Below, in pieces: positions 7,254 to 15,044 of a DNA stretch of 20,611 nucleotides (its first letter is position 1; every line of letters starts with the position of its first letter). The position numbers and the translations under genes are program-made. The stretch comes from an uncultured Victivallales bacterium. GTDB lineage: Bacteria; Verrucomicrobiota; Lentisphaeria; Victivallales; UBA1829. Under the pieces are notes generated by a model, which was not told the DNA's origin, ran no database searches, and saw only the letters and a list, made by a program, of their open reading frames with translations. The DNA lies in assembly GCA_934644965.1 (NCBI GenBank), contig CAKUDG010000036.1:1-20611 (forward strand). The letters are read 5' to 3'.

Positions 7254-8291
7254 ATGAATTTCAGTGTGGGGTATCAGTATCCGGACGAAGGGGAAGAGTC
7301 AAGATTCCCGGAAATTGTTAAGGATTATCGTCCCCTGGTGGACGAAGTCTATTTTGCGGCGGGAAACGATCCCGGAGCGCGATCCCCCGCCGCGCTTGCT
7401 TCCGGACTGGAAGAGGACGAGGCGGAAAAAATTCTGCTGGAGGATCTGCTCGAACTGAAGCATTCCGGGGTCCGACTGAATCTGCTCTTGAATGCGAACT
7501 GCTACGGCGGCAGCTGCATCAGCGTCGGTCTGGCGAAACAGGTGCTGGAGCGCGCGGCTTTTTTTCTGGAACGGGGATTGCTGGATGCTGTGACCACAGC
7601 CTCGTTCTTCATCGCCGACGTTCTGAAACGGCATTTTCCTGATCTGCCGCTGCGCAGTTCAGTCAATATGAAACTGGGGACTTTGGATGCATTGGAGTAT
7701 GCCGGGGAACTTTTCGACAGCTTCTGCCTCCAGCGGGACTTGAATTATTTTCCGGACCAGCTTCAGCTTCTTGCGGACCGTGCTGCGGGAAATGGCAAAT
7801 CCGTGTGTCTGCTGGCAAACAGCGGCTGCCTCCGGAACTGCGCCGCCCAGATTTTTCATGACAATCTGGTCGCGCACATGGGAGAAATGGATTTCAAGAC
7901 CTGCTCCCGAAACGCGGATCCGGTTTTCTGCAGACGATTTTTCCGGAACCGAAACCGGAAGCTGGACTATCTTGCCTATTCCACTCTGATCAGACCGGAG
8001 GATCTGGTCCATTATGAAAAAATCACTTCCCGGATCAAACTGGCAACCCGGACCCACTGCAATCCCCGTCTGGTCATGGAGGCCTACTGTTCGGGACACT
8101 TCAGAGGGAATCTGTTTGATCTGACCGAACCGGGACATGGGATTCTCTTCCGCGGGCAGGTGCTTGACAATACACGGATCCCGGCAGAATACTGGACGTT
8201 CCGATCCGCCTGTTCCCGCGATTGCCGCACCTGCGGCTACTGCCGAAAAGTCATGGAAGAAAGTCTGGTATCCTGTGAGGAAATCGTATGA
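7254..8291 (+). CDS. U32-like Fe-S protein (UbiU/UbiV/YhbU-type)
   Basis: A 345-residue soluble protein beginning at the base after the stop of the QueG-like gene (TAAATG). The order of elements resembles the U32 'peptidase' family, now known to include Fe-S proteins for oxygen-independent hydroxylation (UbiU/UbiV, RlhA, TrhP): early LLNANCYGG, SSVNMKLGTLDALEY, and a central cysteine motif NSGCLRNC with Cys192 and Cys196. A cysteine-rich C-terminus has Cys320, Cys324, Cys327 and Cys330 in C-x3-C-x2-C-x2-C spacing, which could hold a cluster. Target and reaction are unknown. Pairing with a QueG-like reductase and a divergent AraC regulator suggests an inducible anaerobic redox step. Family assignment is by motif only and moderately certain. 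Confidence 0.6.
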   Translation: MNFSVGYQYPDEGEESRFPEIVKDYRPLVDEVYFAAGNDPGARSPAALASGLEEDEAEKILLEDLLELKHSGVRLNLLLNANCYGGSCISVGLAKQVLERAAFFLERGLLDAVTTASFFIADVLKRHFPDLPLRSSVNMKLGTLDALEYAGELFDSFCLQRDLNYFPDQLQLLADRAAGNGKSVCLLANSGCLRNCAAQIFHDNLVAHMGEMDFKTCSRNADPVFCRRFFRNRNRKLDYLAYSTLIRPEDLVHYEKITSRIKLATRTHCNPRLVMEAYCSGHFRGNLFDLTEPGHGILFRGQVLDNTRIPAEYWTFRSACSRDCRTCGYCRKVMEESLVSCEEIV

Positions 8292-8535
8292 ACGGTTGAA
8301 TGAAATGGATGCGGAGCGTCTTTTTCTCTTTCCCAGGAGTTTGTTCCCCATGAGTGTATGTGCCGCGGGGGCGGCATGAATAGTGCGGCGGCATCATGTG
8401 ATGCGCTCTGATTTTTCGGGATGCTCCCGTTTTCCGAGAGCTTTGCGGACAAAAACAGGCTGGCAGTGGCAAAAACACTTCACCGTTCTTCATGGCAGAA
8501 GAAGGATTTCAGAACTTTTTGACTTGCAGGAAATA

Positions 8536-8557
8536 TCACAGGGAAATCTCCCTGTGA
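8536..8557. repeat. Perfect hairpin (9-bp stem, 4-base loop)
   Basis: TCACAGGGA (8536-8544), loop AATC, TCCCTGTGA (8549-8557). It is one of the best hairpins I found in the window and lies about 250 bases after the U32-like gene. Only a T-poor sequence follows, so it may be a Rho-independent-like terminator without a U tract or an RNA processing element. Confidence 0.5.
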
Positions 8558-9107
8558 GCTTGTCTCCGTTTACAGAACCCCTTCTTATTTCCCAACGGGA
8601 ATTCTTTCCGTCATTTCTTCTCCGGAGCAGTGCCATGGAAGGATATCATATCTCATTGATTGCCATGTCTGCATCTTTGCGCTAACATGGCCAGGAGCAT
8701 AGTGATTGACCGCTCCGGCAGGGATGAGGCCTCCCCCCCGTCGGAATCGGGACGAAGCAAAGATCTATTTTCAAGTCCAAGCAGGGAAAGTCGCCAGTCC
8801 ACCGGATCGGACTCCGGCAAAAAAACTGTGCTGATGGCATTCCGTTCAGTATTATATTATTAAGGAATAAGGATGCGAGATTGTCGTTCAATTCAGGCTC
8901 ATGCAAAAAAATGAAGCGCTTCTGCGGAACGGAGAAACATGAAGACGTGTCAAAATCCGGGAAAACGTCAGTCTCCCCCAGCCCCGTTTCTGCCCCGCTT
9001 CAGGATGGAGCATCCTCTGAACCCATGCGACCCCGGGGCGGGGGAAAAAATTCATTCGAGAGCTTCGGGACCCAATACCGGACACGGAACGAAGTCTATG
9101 CACAGAC

Positions 9108-9135
9108 TTGCAATCGGCAAACCACGGGATATAGT
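9108..9135 (+). promoter_or_regulatory. Promoter element, copy 1 (upstream of flippase)
   Basis: TTGCAA (9108-9113), 16-base spacer, TATAGT (9130-9135). It sits in AGACTTGCAATCGG (9105-9118) and GGATATAGTAA, both identical to sequence before 13215. Transcription would start near 9142, leaving a leader of about 55 bases before the flippase ATG at 9196. Confidence 0.6.
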
Positions 9136-9195
9136 AAGTCAATCATCTTTACTCTAATTTTTCAATGGAAAGCTGTCCGTTCAAGAAGAAATGCA

Positions 9196-10722
9196 ATGAA
9201 ATATTCGCTTAATAGCGCACGCATTATCAAAAATACTGTATTTCTGTATATCCGCATGCTTCTGCTGATGCTGATTACCCTGTACACGACCCGGGTGGTG
9301 CTGAGAGTCCTGGGAGAATCTGATTTTGGCATCTATAATCTGATCGGCGGTATTGTCATCATGATGGCATTTTTCAACGGGGCGCTGAGCGGTACTACAA
9401 ACCGTTACATCGCTTTTGAACTGGGGAAGGAGAAGGAGGGGGATGCAGCCGCCGCATTTGCCACAAGCGTGACAATCCATGTCTATTTTGCGGCGTTGAT
9501 TCTGTTGATTGCCGAAACCCTGGGCTTGTGGTTTGTCAATACGAGTCTGAATATTCCGGCAGACCGGATTGGAGCCATGAACTTTGTTTATCAGTTCTGT
9601 ATACTGACGTGCATTCTGGAGGTTCTCCAGGTGCCTTACAATGCGGCGATCATTGCTCATGAACGGATGGTGTTTTTTTCCTATCTCGGGCTATTGGAAG
9701 CGGTGTTGAAACTGGGAATGGTATTCCTGCTGCAGACGGTATCCGCAGATAAACTGAATTTGTATGCCTTGTTGTCGTTTCTTGTGAGTGTCTGTATTTT
9801 TTCCGTGTATTTCATATTTTGCAGGCTGAATTTTCCTTCGTACCGTTTCCGTCTGGTTCATGACAGATTTTTTCTGCCTCAGATGTTATCTTTTTCCTCC
9901 TGGTATTTGTTCGGGAGTCTGGCTCTGATGGCTATGATTCAAGGGGGAAATGTGTTGCTGAACATTTTCTTCGGAGCGGTGATCAATGCCGCGGCAGCCA
10001 TCGCTTTTCAAGTCAACGCTGCTGTGACCGGATTTGTCAATAATTTCCGTTTTGCAGTTGATCCGCAGGTTGTCAAAGCATATGCCGCTGACAATATTAC
10101 ATACATGAATCATCTCGTTTTCGGGAGTGCCCGTTTTACTTTTTACCTTTTGCTTTTCTTAACGCTTCCCCTGCTGCTGGAAATGGAAACCATCTTGCAG
10201 TTATGGCTTTCAAAAGTTCCTGACTATGCGGTGCTGTTTACGAGGCTGATTTTAATTTACACTCTCGTACAGTCTTTTGATCTTTCGTTCGGTTCTGTTT
10301 TCCGCGCTATCGGGCGAATCAAGGAAAATCAGATGTTGGCGGGAACTGCGTTTCTGCTTGTTCTGCCTGTTTCCTATCTTTTCTTCAAGAACGGATTTCC
10401 TCCGGAAACGTTGTTCATTGTACAGATTGCAGGGGGTTTTACTGCGGCATTCATCGTCAAGATATTTCTGCTCTGGAAAATACATAAGATTTCACCCGGA
10501 TACTATTGCAGACAGCTTCTGCTCCCGACAATGACCGTTGCCTGTGTTTCGGTCATACTGCCTCTGCTGACCCGATTTTACATGGGACCGGGATTTCTGA
10601 GATTCTGCATGGTAACTTTGATTTCTGTTTTAAGTGTGGCGTTCTCCGTATATGTCTTCGGTATAGACAGGAGGACCAGAATCCTGATTGTCAGCCATGT
10701 GAGGAGTCGTCTTCCCATATAA
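9196..10722 (+). CDS. Wzx-type oligosaccharide flippase (polysaccharide biosynthesis/MATE-like)
   Basis: A 508-residue integral membrane protein with about 12 hydrophobic segments. The N-terminus matches the flippase pattern well: IIKNTVFLYIRMLLLMLITLYTTRVVLRVLG, then GIYNLIGGIV and NGALSGTTNRYIAFELGK (residues about 10-80). Such proteins flip lipid-linked glycan repeat units across the inner membrane. I chose the ATG at 9196 because family members start a few residues before IIKNT and because the promoter lies just upstream; the ribosome binding site is weak (AAGAAG). It is the first gene of the polysaccharide module and is less GC-rich than its neighbours, as is common for horizontally exchanged Wzx genes. 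No polymerase or glycosyltransferase accompanies it here. Confidence 0.9.
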   Translation: MKYSLNSARIIKNTVFLYIRMLLLMLITLYTTRVVLRVLGESDFGIYNLIGGIVIMMAFFNGALSGTTNRYIAFELGKEKEGDAAAAFATSVTIHVYFAALILLIAETLGLWFVNTSLNIPADRIGAMNFVYQFCILTCILEVLQVPYNAAIIAHERMVFFSYLGLLEAVLKLGMVFLLQTVSADKLNLYALLSFLVSVCIFSVYFIFCRLNFPSYRFRLVHDRFFLPQMLSFSSWYLFGSLALMAMIQGGNVLLNIFFGAVINAAAAIAFQVNAAVTGFVNNFRFAVDPQVVKAYAADNITYMNHLVFGSARFTFYLLLFLTLPLLLEMETILQLWLSKVPDYAVLFTRLILIYTLVQSFDLSFGSVFRAIGRIKENQMLAGTAFLLVLPVSYLFFKNGFPPETLFIVQIAGGFTAAFIVKIFLLWKIHKISPGYYCRQLLLPTMTVACVSVILPLLTRFYMGPGFLRFCMVTLISVLSVAFSVYVFGIDRRTRILIVSHVRSRLPI

Positions 10723-10732
10723 GCTGGTATAA

Positions 10733-10782
10733 CAGGGGTTGTATTGTGCCGCCCCTGGGCGTGTCTCATACAATGCAGACAC
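10733..10782. repeat. Two adjacent short hairpins between flippase and ACP
   Basis: CAGGGG (10733-10738) pairs with CCCCTG (10752-10757), and GTGTCT (10761-10766) with AGACAC (10777-10782). Neither has a T tract. They occupy the 155-base gap before the ACP gene and could attenuate or process the transcript; the evidence is modest. Confidence 0.3.
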
Positions 10783-10877
10783 TCAGGATGTGGAAACAGC
10801 ACACGGAAGCGGAGTCTGTATTGGATGTTTTTTGTAAGGAATCGGAGCAGTTCAACGAACGATAAGGAGAAAACGGA

Positions 10878-11114
10878 ATGAGTCTGGATGATTTCGTCAA
10901 GAGGTTTGCCGAGGAATTTGAGGATATGGAAGAGGGGGCAATCAGCGCCGATACGGTGTTCACTGAACTGGACGGCTGGAATTCTTTAAGTACGCTGGGA
11001 ATCATAGCTATGGTGAAAATGGAGTTCAACCTCAATATTACCGCTGACGAGATCAGAGCATGCGATACCGTGAAAGATCTCTTTGATTTCATACAGGAAA
11101 AGAAAAATGCCTGA
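10878..11114 (+). CDS. Acyl carrier protein
   Basis: A 78-residue acidic protein with the carrier-protein fold pattern. The phosphopantetheine site is GWNSLSTL with Ser36; the usual Asp before the serine is Asn, as tolerated in dedicated carrier proteins of surface-polysaccharide loci. Helix II (TLGIIAMVKMEF) and the C-terminal TVKDLFDFIQ are typical. It would carry an acyl group on a phosphopantetheine arm in the cytoplasm for the KAS III and SDR encoded downstream. The ATG follows AAGGAG at good spacing. The next gene overlaps its end by eight bases. It is probably not the housekeeping AcpP, which normally sits with fab genes and has DSL. Confidence 0.9.
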   Translation: MSLDDFVKRFAEEFEDMEEGAISADTVFTELDGWNSLSTLGIIAMVKMEFNLNITADEIRACDTVKDLFDFIQEKKNA

Positions 11115-11847
11115 CTTCTCTCTTTGCGGAAAAACGATTCTGATTACCGGAGCCTCTTCCGGTATCGGACGGGCGGCGGCCGTTGCATGTTCAGAAATGG
11201 GTGCAAAGGTGATCGGGACTGCCCGGGATCAGGGCCGGCTTGAGGAAACCTTGTCTCTGCTGACCGGAGAGGGGCACACTGTCTATTCCGCGGATCAGAG
11301 GAATCAACCTGAAATCGCGGCGATGGCGGAGAAGCTTCCGAAGCTTGACGGGATTGTCCATTGTGCAGGAACTTCAGACACAATGCCATGCCGCTATATC
11401 ACGCATGAGAGGCTCCTGGTTTTGTTTGAAACCAATTTTTTCGGAACAGTAAACCTGATGACGGTTTTGATGCAGGGGAAGAAAATTTCAAAAGAAGCTT
11501 CCATTGTGTTCATCTCCTCATTTCTGGCCGACTGCATTGCTGAGACCGGGTCCGCAACATACGCTTCTGCAAAGGCGGCAATGGCGGCTTACGCCCGGGT
11601 TCTGGCAAAAGAGCTTGCACCGAGAAAGATCAGAGTCAATACCCTGATGCCGGGTATTGTCCGGACAGAATTACTGAAGAAAATGACTTTTACGGAAGAG
11701 GAATTCAATGAAAATGAGAAGTTGTATCCTTTCGGATACGGGACTCCGGAAGAGATTGCCGATTTCATTGTTTTTCTGTTGAGTCCGGCGTCCAGATGGA
11801 TGACCGGGCAGAAAATTGTCATCGACGGCGGCAGAACCTTGAACTGA
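11107..11847 (+). CDS. SDR-family oxidoreductase (FabG-like ketoreductase)
   Basis: A 246-residue classical short-chain dehydrogenase. The cofactor loop is TGASSGIG (residues 14-21); the NAG motif appears as HCAG (85-88); the catalytic set is Ser137 or Ser138 in FISSF, Tyr152 and Lys156 in YASAK; the PGIVRT and IDGGR C-terminal motifs are also typical. The expected reaction is NAD(P)H reduction of a 3-oxoacyl-ACP, but a sugar substrate is possible. Start 11107 overlaps the ACP stop by eight bases; an in-frame upstream start at 11083 would lie inside the ACP gene and precede the normal N-terminus. Together with the ACP and KAS III it forms a minimal two-carbon extension set. Confidence 0.9.
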   Translation: MPDFSLCGKTILITGASSGIGRAAAVACSEMGAKVIGTARDQGRLEETLSLLTGEGHTVYSADQRNQPEIAAMAEKLPKLDGIVHCAGTSDTMPCRYITHERLLVLFETNFFGTVNLMTVLMQGKKISKEASIVFISSFLADCIAETGSATYASAKAAMAAYARVLAKELAPRKIRVNTLMPGIVRTELLKKMTFTEEEFNENEKLYPFGYGTPEEIADFIVFLLSPASRWMTGQKIVIDGGRTLN

Positions 11848-11863
11848 AAACAAGTGGTTGACT

Positions 11864-12865
11864 ATGGACGCATACATTCAAGCGGTTTCCTATTATTTGC
11901 CTGAAAAGGAATTCACAAATGAAGAACTCATTGCGGAATTTCCCGAATGGAACGTGGAAAAAGTTTCCGCAAAGACAGGGATCCTCAAGCGGCATCTTGC
12001 GGGAGAGTCGGAAACTGCGGCGGATATGGCAGTCAGAGCCGCGGAAAAACTGTTTGCCGAACATCAGATCCGGCCGTCCGACATCGACTTTGTTTTATTC
12101 TGCACGCAGAGTCCGGATTATTTCCTTCCCACGAGCGCCTGTATCATTCAAAACCGGCTCGGGATTCCTGTGAAGTCAGGAGCTCTGGATTTCAATCTGG
12201 GCTGTTCCGGCTATGTTTATGGACTTTCACTTGCGGCAGGGCTGCTGAAATCCCAGTCTGCCAGTCATATCCTTCTGCTGACTGCGGAAACATACAGCAA
12301 GTACATTCACCCGAAGGACAAGGGGAATCGTTCTCTTTTCGGAGACGGCGCGGCCGCAACACTGGTGTCCGCCTCCGGCTTTGCCAGGATCGGGAATTTC
12401 GTTTTCGGGACCGACGGCGGCGGAGCTGAAAATCTGATTGTAAAAAACGGCGCCGCCCGCCAGAAAAGTTCCGCCGATGATTCCGGGTTTGATGGGAACG
12501 GCTTGTTCCATTCATCGAACCATCTGTTTATGGATGGCTCGAAAATTTTCAATTTCACCCTTTCCGTCGTTCCTGAACTCGTGAATGATATTCTGGCCAA
12601 GAACTCGATGCGGAAAGACGAAGTGGATTATTTTCTTTTCCATCAGGCAAACAAATTCATGCTGGACACCATCCGGAAGATCTGCAGAATCGATCCCGCA
12701 AAATTTTATATGAATCTGGAGAATACAGGGAATACGGTTTCTTCCACTTTGCCGATAGCAATAGCGGATGCGATGAGCGGGAAACGGATTCTTCCGGATT
12801 TCAAGGTCATGATTGCCGGTTTCGGGGTCGGCTATTCCTGGTCCGGGGCAATGTTGTATTTTTAA
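11864..12865 (+). CDS. 3-oxoacyl-ACP synthase III (KAS III, FabH-like)
   Basis: A 333-residue thiolase-fold condensing enzyme with a complete catalytic triad: Cys114 in NLGCSGYVYGL, His260 in FHQAN and Asn290 in NTGN. GDGAAATL (160-167) and GVGYSWSG near the C-terminus are also family hallmarks. It would condense an acyl-CoA with malonyl-ACP to give a short 3-oxoacyl-ACP, which the SDR before it could reduce to a 3-hydroxyacyl-ACP. ATG 11864 gives the normal N-terminus (MDAYIQAVSYYLP); a TTG two codons earlier is less likely. The ribosome binding site is weak and the gap from the SDR is 16 bases, so translation may depend on upstream coupling. Confidence 0.92.
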   Translation: MDAYIQAVSYYLPEKEFTNEELIAEFPEWNVEKVSAKTGILKRHLAGESETAADMAVRAAEKLFAEHQIRPSDIDFVLFCTQSPDYFLPTSACIIQNRLGIPVKSGALDFNLGCSGYVYGLSLAAGLLKSQSASHILLLTAETYSKYIHPKDKGNRSLFGDGAAATLVSASGFARIGNFVFGTDGGGAENLIVKNGAARQKSSADDSGFDGNGLFHSSNHLFMDGSKIFNFTLSVVPELVNDILAKNSMRKDEVDYFLFHQANKFMLDTIRKICRIDPAKFYMNLENTGNTVSSTLPIAIADAMSGKRILPDFKVMIAGFGVGYSWSGAMLYF

Positions 12866-13214
12866 GGATATTTTCCCGCTTGATTTTCTGCTGCGCTCTT
12901 CATCCTCCGTCCCCATCTCCGGCCGGGACTCCCCGTTCTGCAGGAAAGATGCCTGATAATTCCAAGATTGACAACAACTCCGGATGGGGAAAATGCCGCA
13001 TCCCATAAGGATCGGATCCATGGGAACGGAACGGCCTGGTGGGGGAATCAAAAATGTCTTTTCTGATTCATAAGCTTCGGACACTGGGGGGAGGAGCCTG
13101 TTTCAAGACTTGCAATCGGAAGAAGGGCAGGATATAGTAAAACTGGAGTTTTTACCCCGTTTCACACTGAAAAGTTGTTGTTTTTTCCCCAGATCTCTTC
13201 CCGGAAAGGCAGAT
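12866..13214. other. 349-base gap between KAS III and the FrhB-like fusion gene
   Basis: No gene is recognisable. It contains the second copy of the promoter element (13110-13138). The preceding 200 bases have open frames only as antisense shadows, and no strong terminator is visible after the KAS III stop. Confidence 0.6.
13110..13138 (+). promoter_or_regulatory. Promoter element, copy 2 (upstream of FrhB-like fusion)
   Basis: TTGCAA (13110-13115), 17-base spacer, TATAGT (13133-13138). It shares AGACTTGCAATCGG and GGATATAGTAA with the copy before the flippase. Transcription would begin near 13145, about 70 bases before the ATG at 13215. Confidence 0.6.
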
Positions 13215-15044
13215 ATGATTGATTTGAAAAAAAAGGAAAACTGTACCGGCTGCAAGGCTTGCGGTGATGTCTGCCCGAAAGATGCGATTACTTTCCGGAC
13301 AGACAAGGAAGGATTCTGGTATCCAGAGATTGACCGGTCGAAATGTGTGGACTGTCATCTTTGTGAAAAAGTCTGTCCCGAGCTGAATTTGAAGAGGCTG
13401 AGGCAAACCGGGACCTTCAAGCCGGAATATTATGCTCTGCTGAATAAGGACTTGTCTGTGCGTCTGGACAGCACCAGCGGCGGAGCTTTTTCCCTGCTGG
13501 CAAATCAGACTTTTCAGGCGGGAGGATATGTCGGCGGCGCTGTGTATACCGAAGATTTTCACGTGCGGCATTTCCTGACGGACAATCCGGAGGATCTGAA
13601 ACGCTTGCGGAGTTCCAAGTATCTCCAGAGTGACACGGCAGGCTTTTACCGGCAGGTGAAAGATCTGCTTCTGCAGGGGAAAAAGGTCCTTGTCTGCGGC
13701 AGCCCCTGCCAGATGTCGGCGCTTCAACTGTATCTGGACGCTGTGGATGCCACGAATCTGATCGTCTGTGACTATATATGCAAAGGGATCAATTCTCCGA
13801 AGGTTTTCAGGAAACATCTGGATTCCCTGGAAAGGAAATATGGATCAAAGATCACATATGTCAAGGCGAAAAACAAGGAATTGGGATGGCGGGAACTTAC
13901 GTTCAAAGCAACATTTGAAAACGGGAAGTCCTATTATGGAACAGGAACTGTTGACAACTTTACAAGAGGATATTTGAGATCAGGGATTTTCTGCCGTCCC
14001 TCCTGTTATACATGCGATTTCAAGAGCGCACACCATCGTGCCGATATCACTCTCGGGGATTTCTGGGGGCTTGAGATGGTTGCTCCTGAGCTGGATGATG
14101 ACAAAGGTGCCTCATTGCTGATCTGCAATACGGAAAAAGGACAGGAACTTTTCAATTCGGTGAAGGAACAGTGCCTCTGGAAAAAAGTCTTATTCTCGGA
14201 AGTTCTGGAGAGGAATCATCATCTGCTGCACTCCCTGAAACATCCGGATGTTTCAAGGGATGCCTTTTTCAAGGACGTTGACGATTTGCCTTTTGAGCAG
14301 GTTGCAGAGAAGTATTTTCCGATCACCTGGAAAGATAAAATTCCACAGAGGATCAGGAACAGAATTTCCGCCATCATCAATCTCCTTGTGTACATGTGGC
14401 ATGCGATGGGATGCAATCCGCTGATCTGGATACAGTTCCTCAAACTGAACTTCTTTACGAAAGAAGTGCATTCCGATATACTCCGCGGGAAGTTCATCCT
14501 GCCTTATTCACACTGCGTATGGGATATTGCCAAAGGGGCGGAAATTCATGTGAACGGGATTTTGTTCGTCGGAGTGAAGAAGTTCAGAAAATCCCGCATG
14601 GAGACCAGAATTCTGGTTGGGAAAGATGCCGTTTTCAATATTGATGACGATTTTGCGGTCTGGGCTGGTGCCGACATCCAGATTTTCCCGGGTGGACAGC
14701 TGATTTTACGCGGAGGAAAAGGCGCAGGATGCAACATCAACTGTCAGATTGTCTGTGCGAAGAAGATAAGCATAGGAAGGCGCTGCCTGATCGGGCGGAA
14801 CGTTGTCATCCGCGATTATGATGCCCATACCATTCATTTGAAAGGGTATAAGATCGCCTCTGCCATAAAGATCGGCGACTATTGCTGGATCGGAGACGGA
14901 GCGATGATCAGCAAAGGAGTCACAATGGGGGACGGAGCGATTGCAGGAGCGAGATCTTTTGTCGTATCGAAAATTCCTCCCAGGACCTTGTTTCTGGGCA
15001 ATCCGGCGGTCCAGGTAGAAGAGAACATTGATTGGAGTCATTGA
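13215..15044 (+). CDS. F420-dehydrogenase beta-subunit-like Fe-S protein fused to hexapeptide acyltransferase
   Basis: A 609-residue two-part protein. Residues 10-20 and 44-54 are two C-x2-C-x2-C-x3-C ferredoxin motifs (CTGCKACGDVCP and CVDCHLCEKVCP). Up to about residue 375 it matches the FrhB/F420H2 dehydrogenase beta-subunit-like family seen in polysaccharide loci: STSGGAFSLLA, CGSPCQMSAL (near 160) and RADITLGDFWG (near 280). A helical linker leads to a left-handed beta-helix acyltransferase (about 440-609) with hexapeptide repeats, His538 as likely catalytic base, and the typical end GDYCWIGDGAMI...IPPRTLFLGNPA. The first part would do a flavin/Fe-S redox reaction and the second O- or N-acylation. 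I chose ATG 13215 because the ferredoxin motif normally lies about ten residues in, and GGAAAGG precedes it; the frame is open from 13110 but that lies in the promoter. The frame is unbroken, so the fusion is not a read-through artefact in this assembly. The next gene overlaps by one base. Confidence 0.88.
   Translation: MIDLKKKENCTGCKACGDVCPKDAITFRTDKEGFWYPEIDRSKCVDCHLCEKVCPELNLKRLRQTGTFKPEYYALLNKDLSVRLDSTSGGAFSLLANQTFQAGGYVGGAVYTEDFHVRHFLTDNPEDLKRLRSSKYLQSDTAGFYRQVKDLLLQGKKVLVCGSPCQMSALQLYLDAVDATNLIVCDYICKGINSPKVFRKHLDSLERKYGSKITYVKAKNKELGWRELTFKATFENGKSYYGTGTVDNFTRGYLRSGIFCRPSCYTCDFKSAHHRADITLGDFWGLEMVAPELDDDKGASLLICNTEKGQELFNSVKEQCLWKKVLFSEVLERNHHLLHSLKHPDVSRDAFFKDVDDLPFEQVAEKYFPITWKDKIPQRIRNRISAIINLLVYMWHAMGCNPLIWIQFLKLNFFTKEVHSDILRGKFILPYSHCVWDIAKGAEIHVNGILFVGVKKFRKSRMETRILVGKDAVFNIDDDFAVWAGADIQIFPGGQLILRGGKGAGCNINCQIVCAKKISIGRRCLIGRNVVIRDYDAHTIHLKGYKIASAIKIGDYCWIGDGAMISKGVTMGDGAIAGARSFVVSKIPPRTLFLGNPAVQVEENIDWSH

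Larger units (their letters stand above)
8292..9195. other. 904-base stretch without a convincing gene
   Basis: Short open frames exist on both strands (for example 8383-8685 plus), but they lack ribosome binding sites and recognisable motifs. The stretch holds a strong hairpin at 8536-8557, a short AT-rich segment near 8850-8870 and the promoter of the flippase at 9108-9135. The flippase frame stays open back to 8881, but that extension is polar, unlike any flippase N-terminus, and lies upstream of the promoter. Confidence 0.55.

Noticed and set aside
8383..8685. 100-codon open frame on the plus strand
   Set aside because: No ribosome binding site, no family resemblance, and it runs through the hairpin at 8536-8557.
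8873..8914. 13-codon open frame with AAGGA upstream, possible leader peptide
   Set aside because: Too short to support without conservation; no attenuator structure directly follows it.
8881..9195. N-terminal extension of the flippase frame
   Set aside because: Polar, unlike any flippase N-terminus, and it lies mostly upstream of the promoter at 9108-9135; the family start fits 9196.
9000..9195. JUMPstart/ops element for RfaH-type antitermination
   Set aside because: I did not see the GGCGGTAG core before the flippase or before 13215.
13110..13214. Upstream in-frame extension of the FrhB-like fusion
   Set aside because: It would begin within the -35 of the promoter, and the ferredoxin motif sits at its normal distance from the ATG at 13215.
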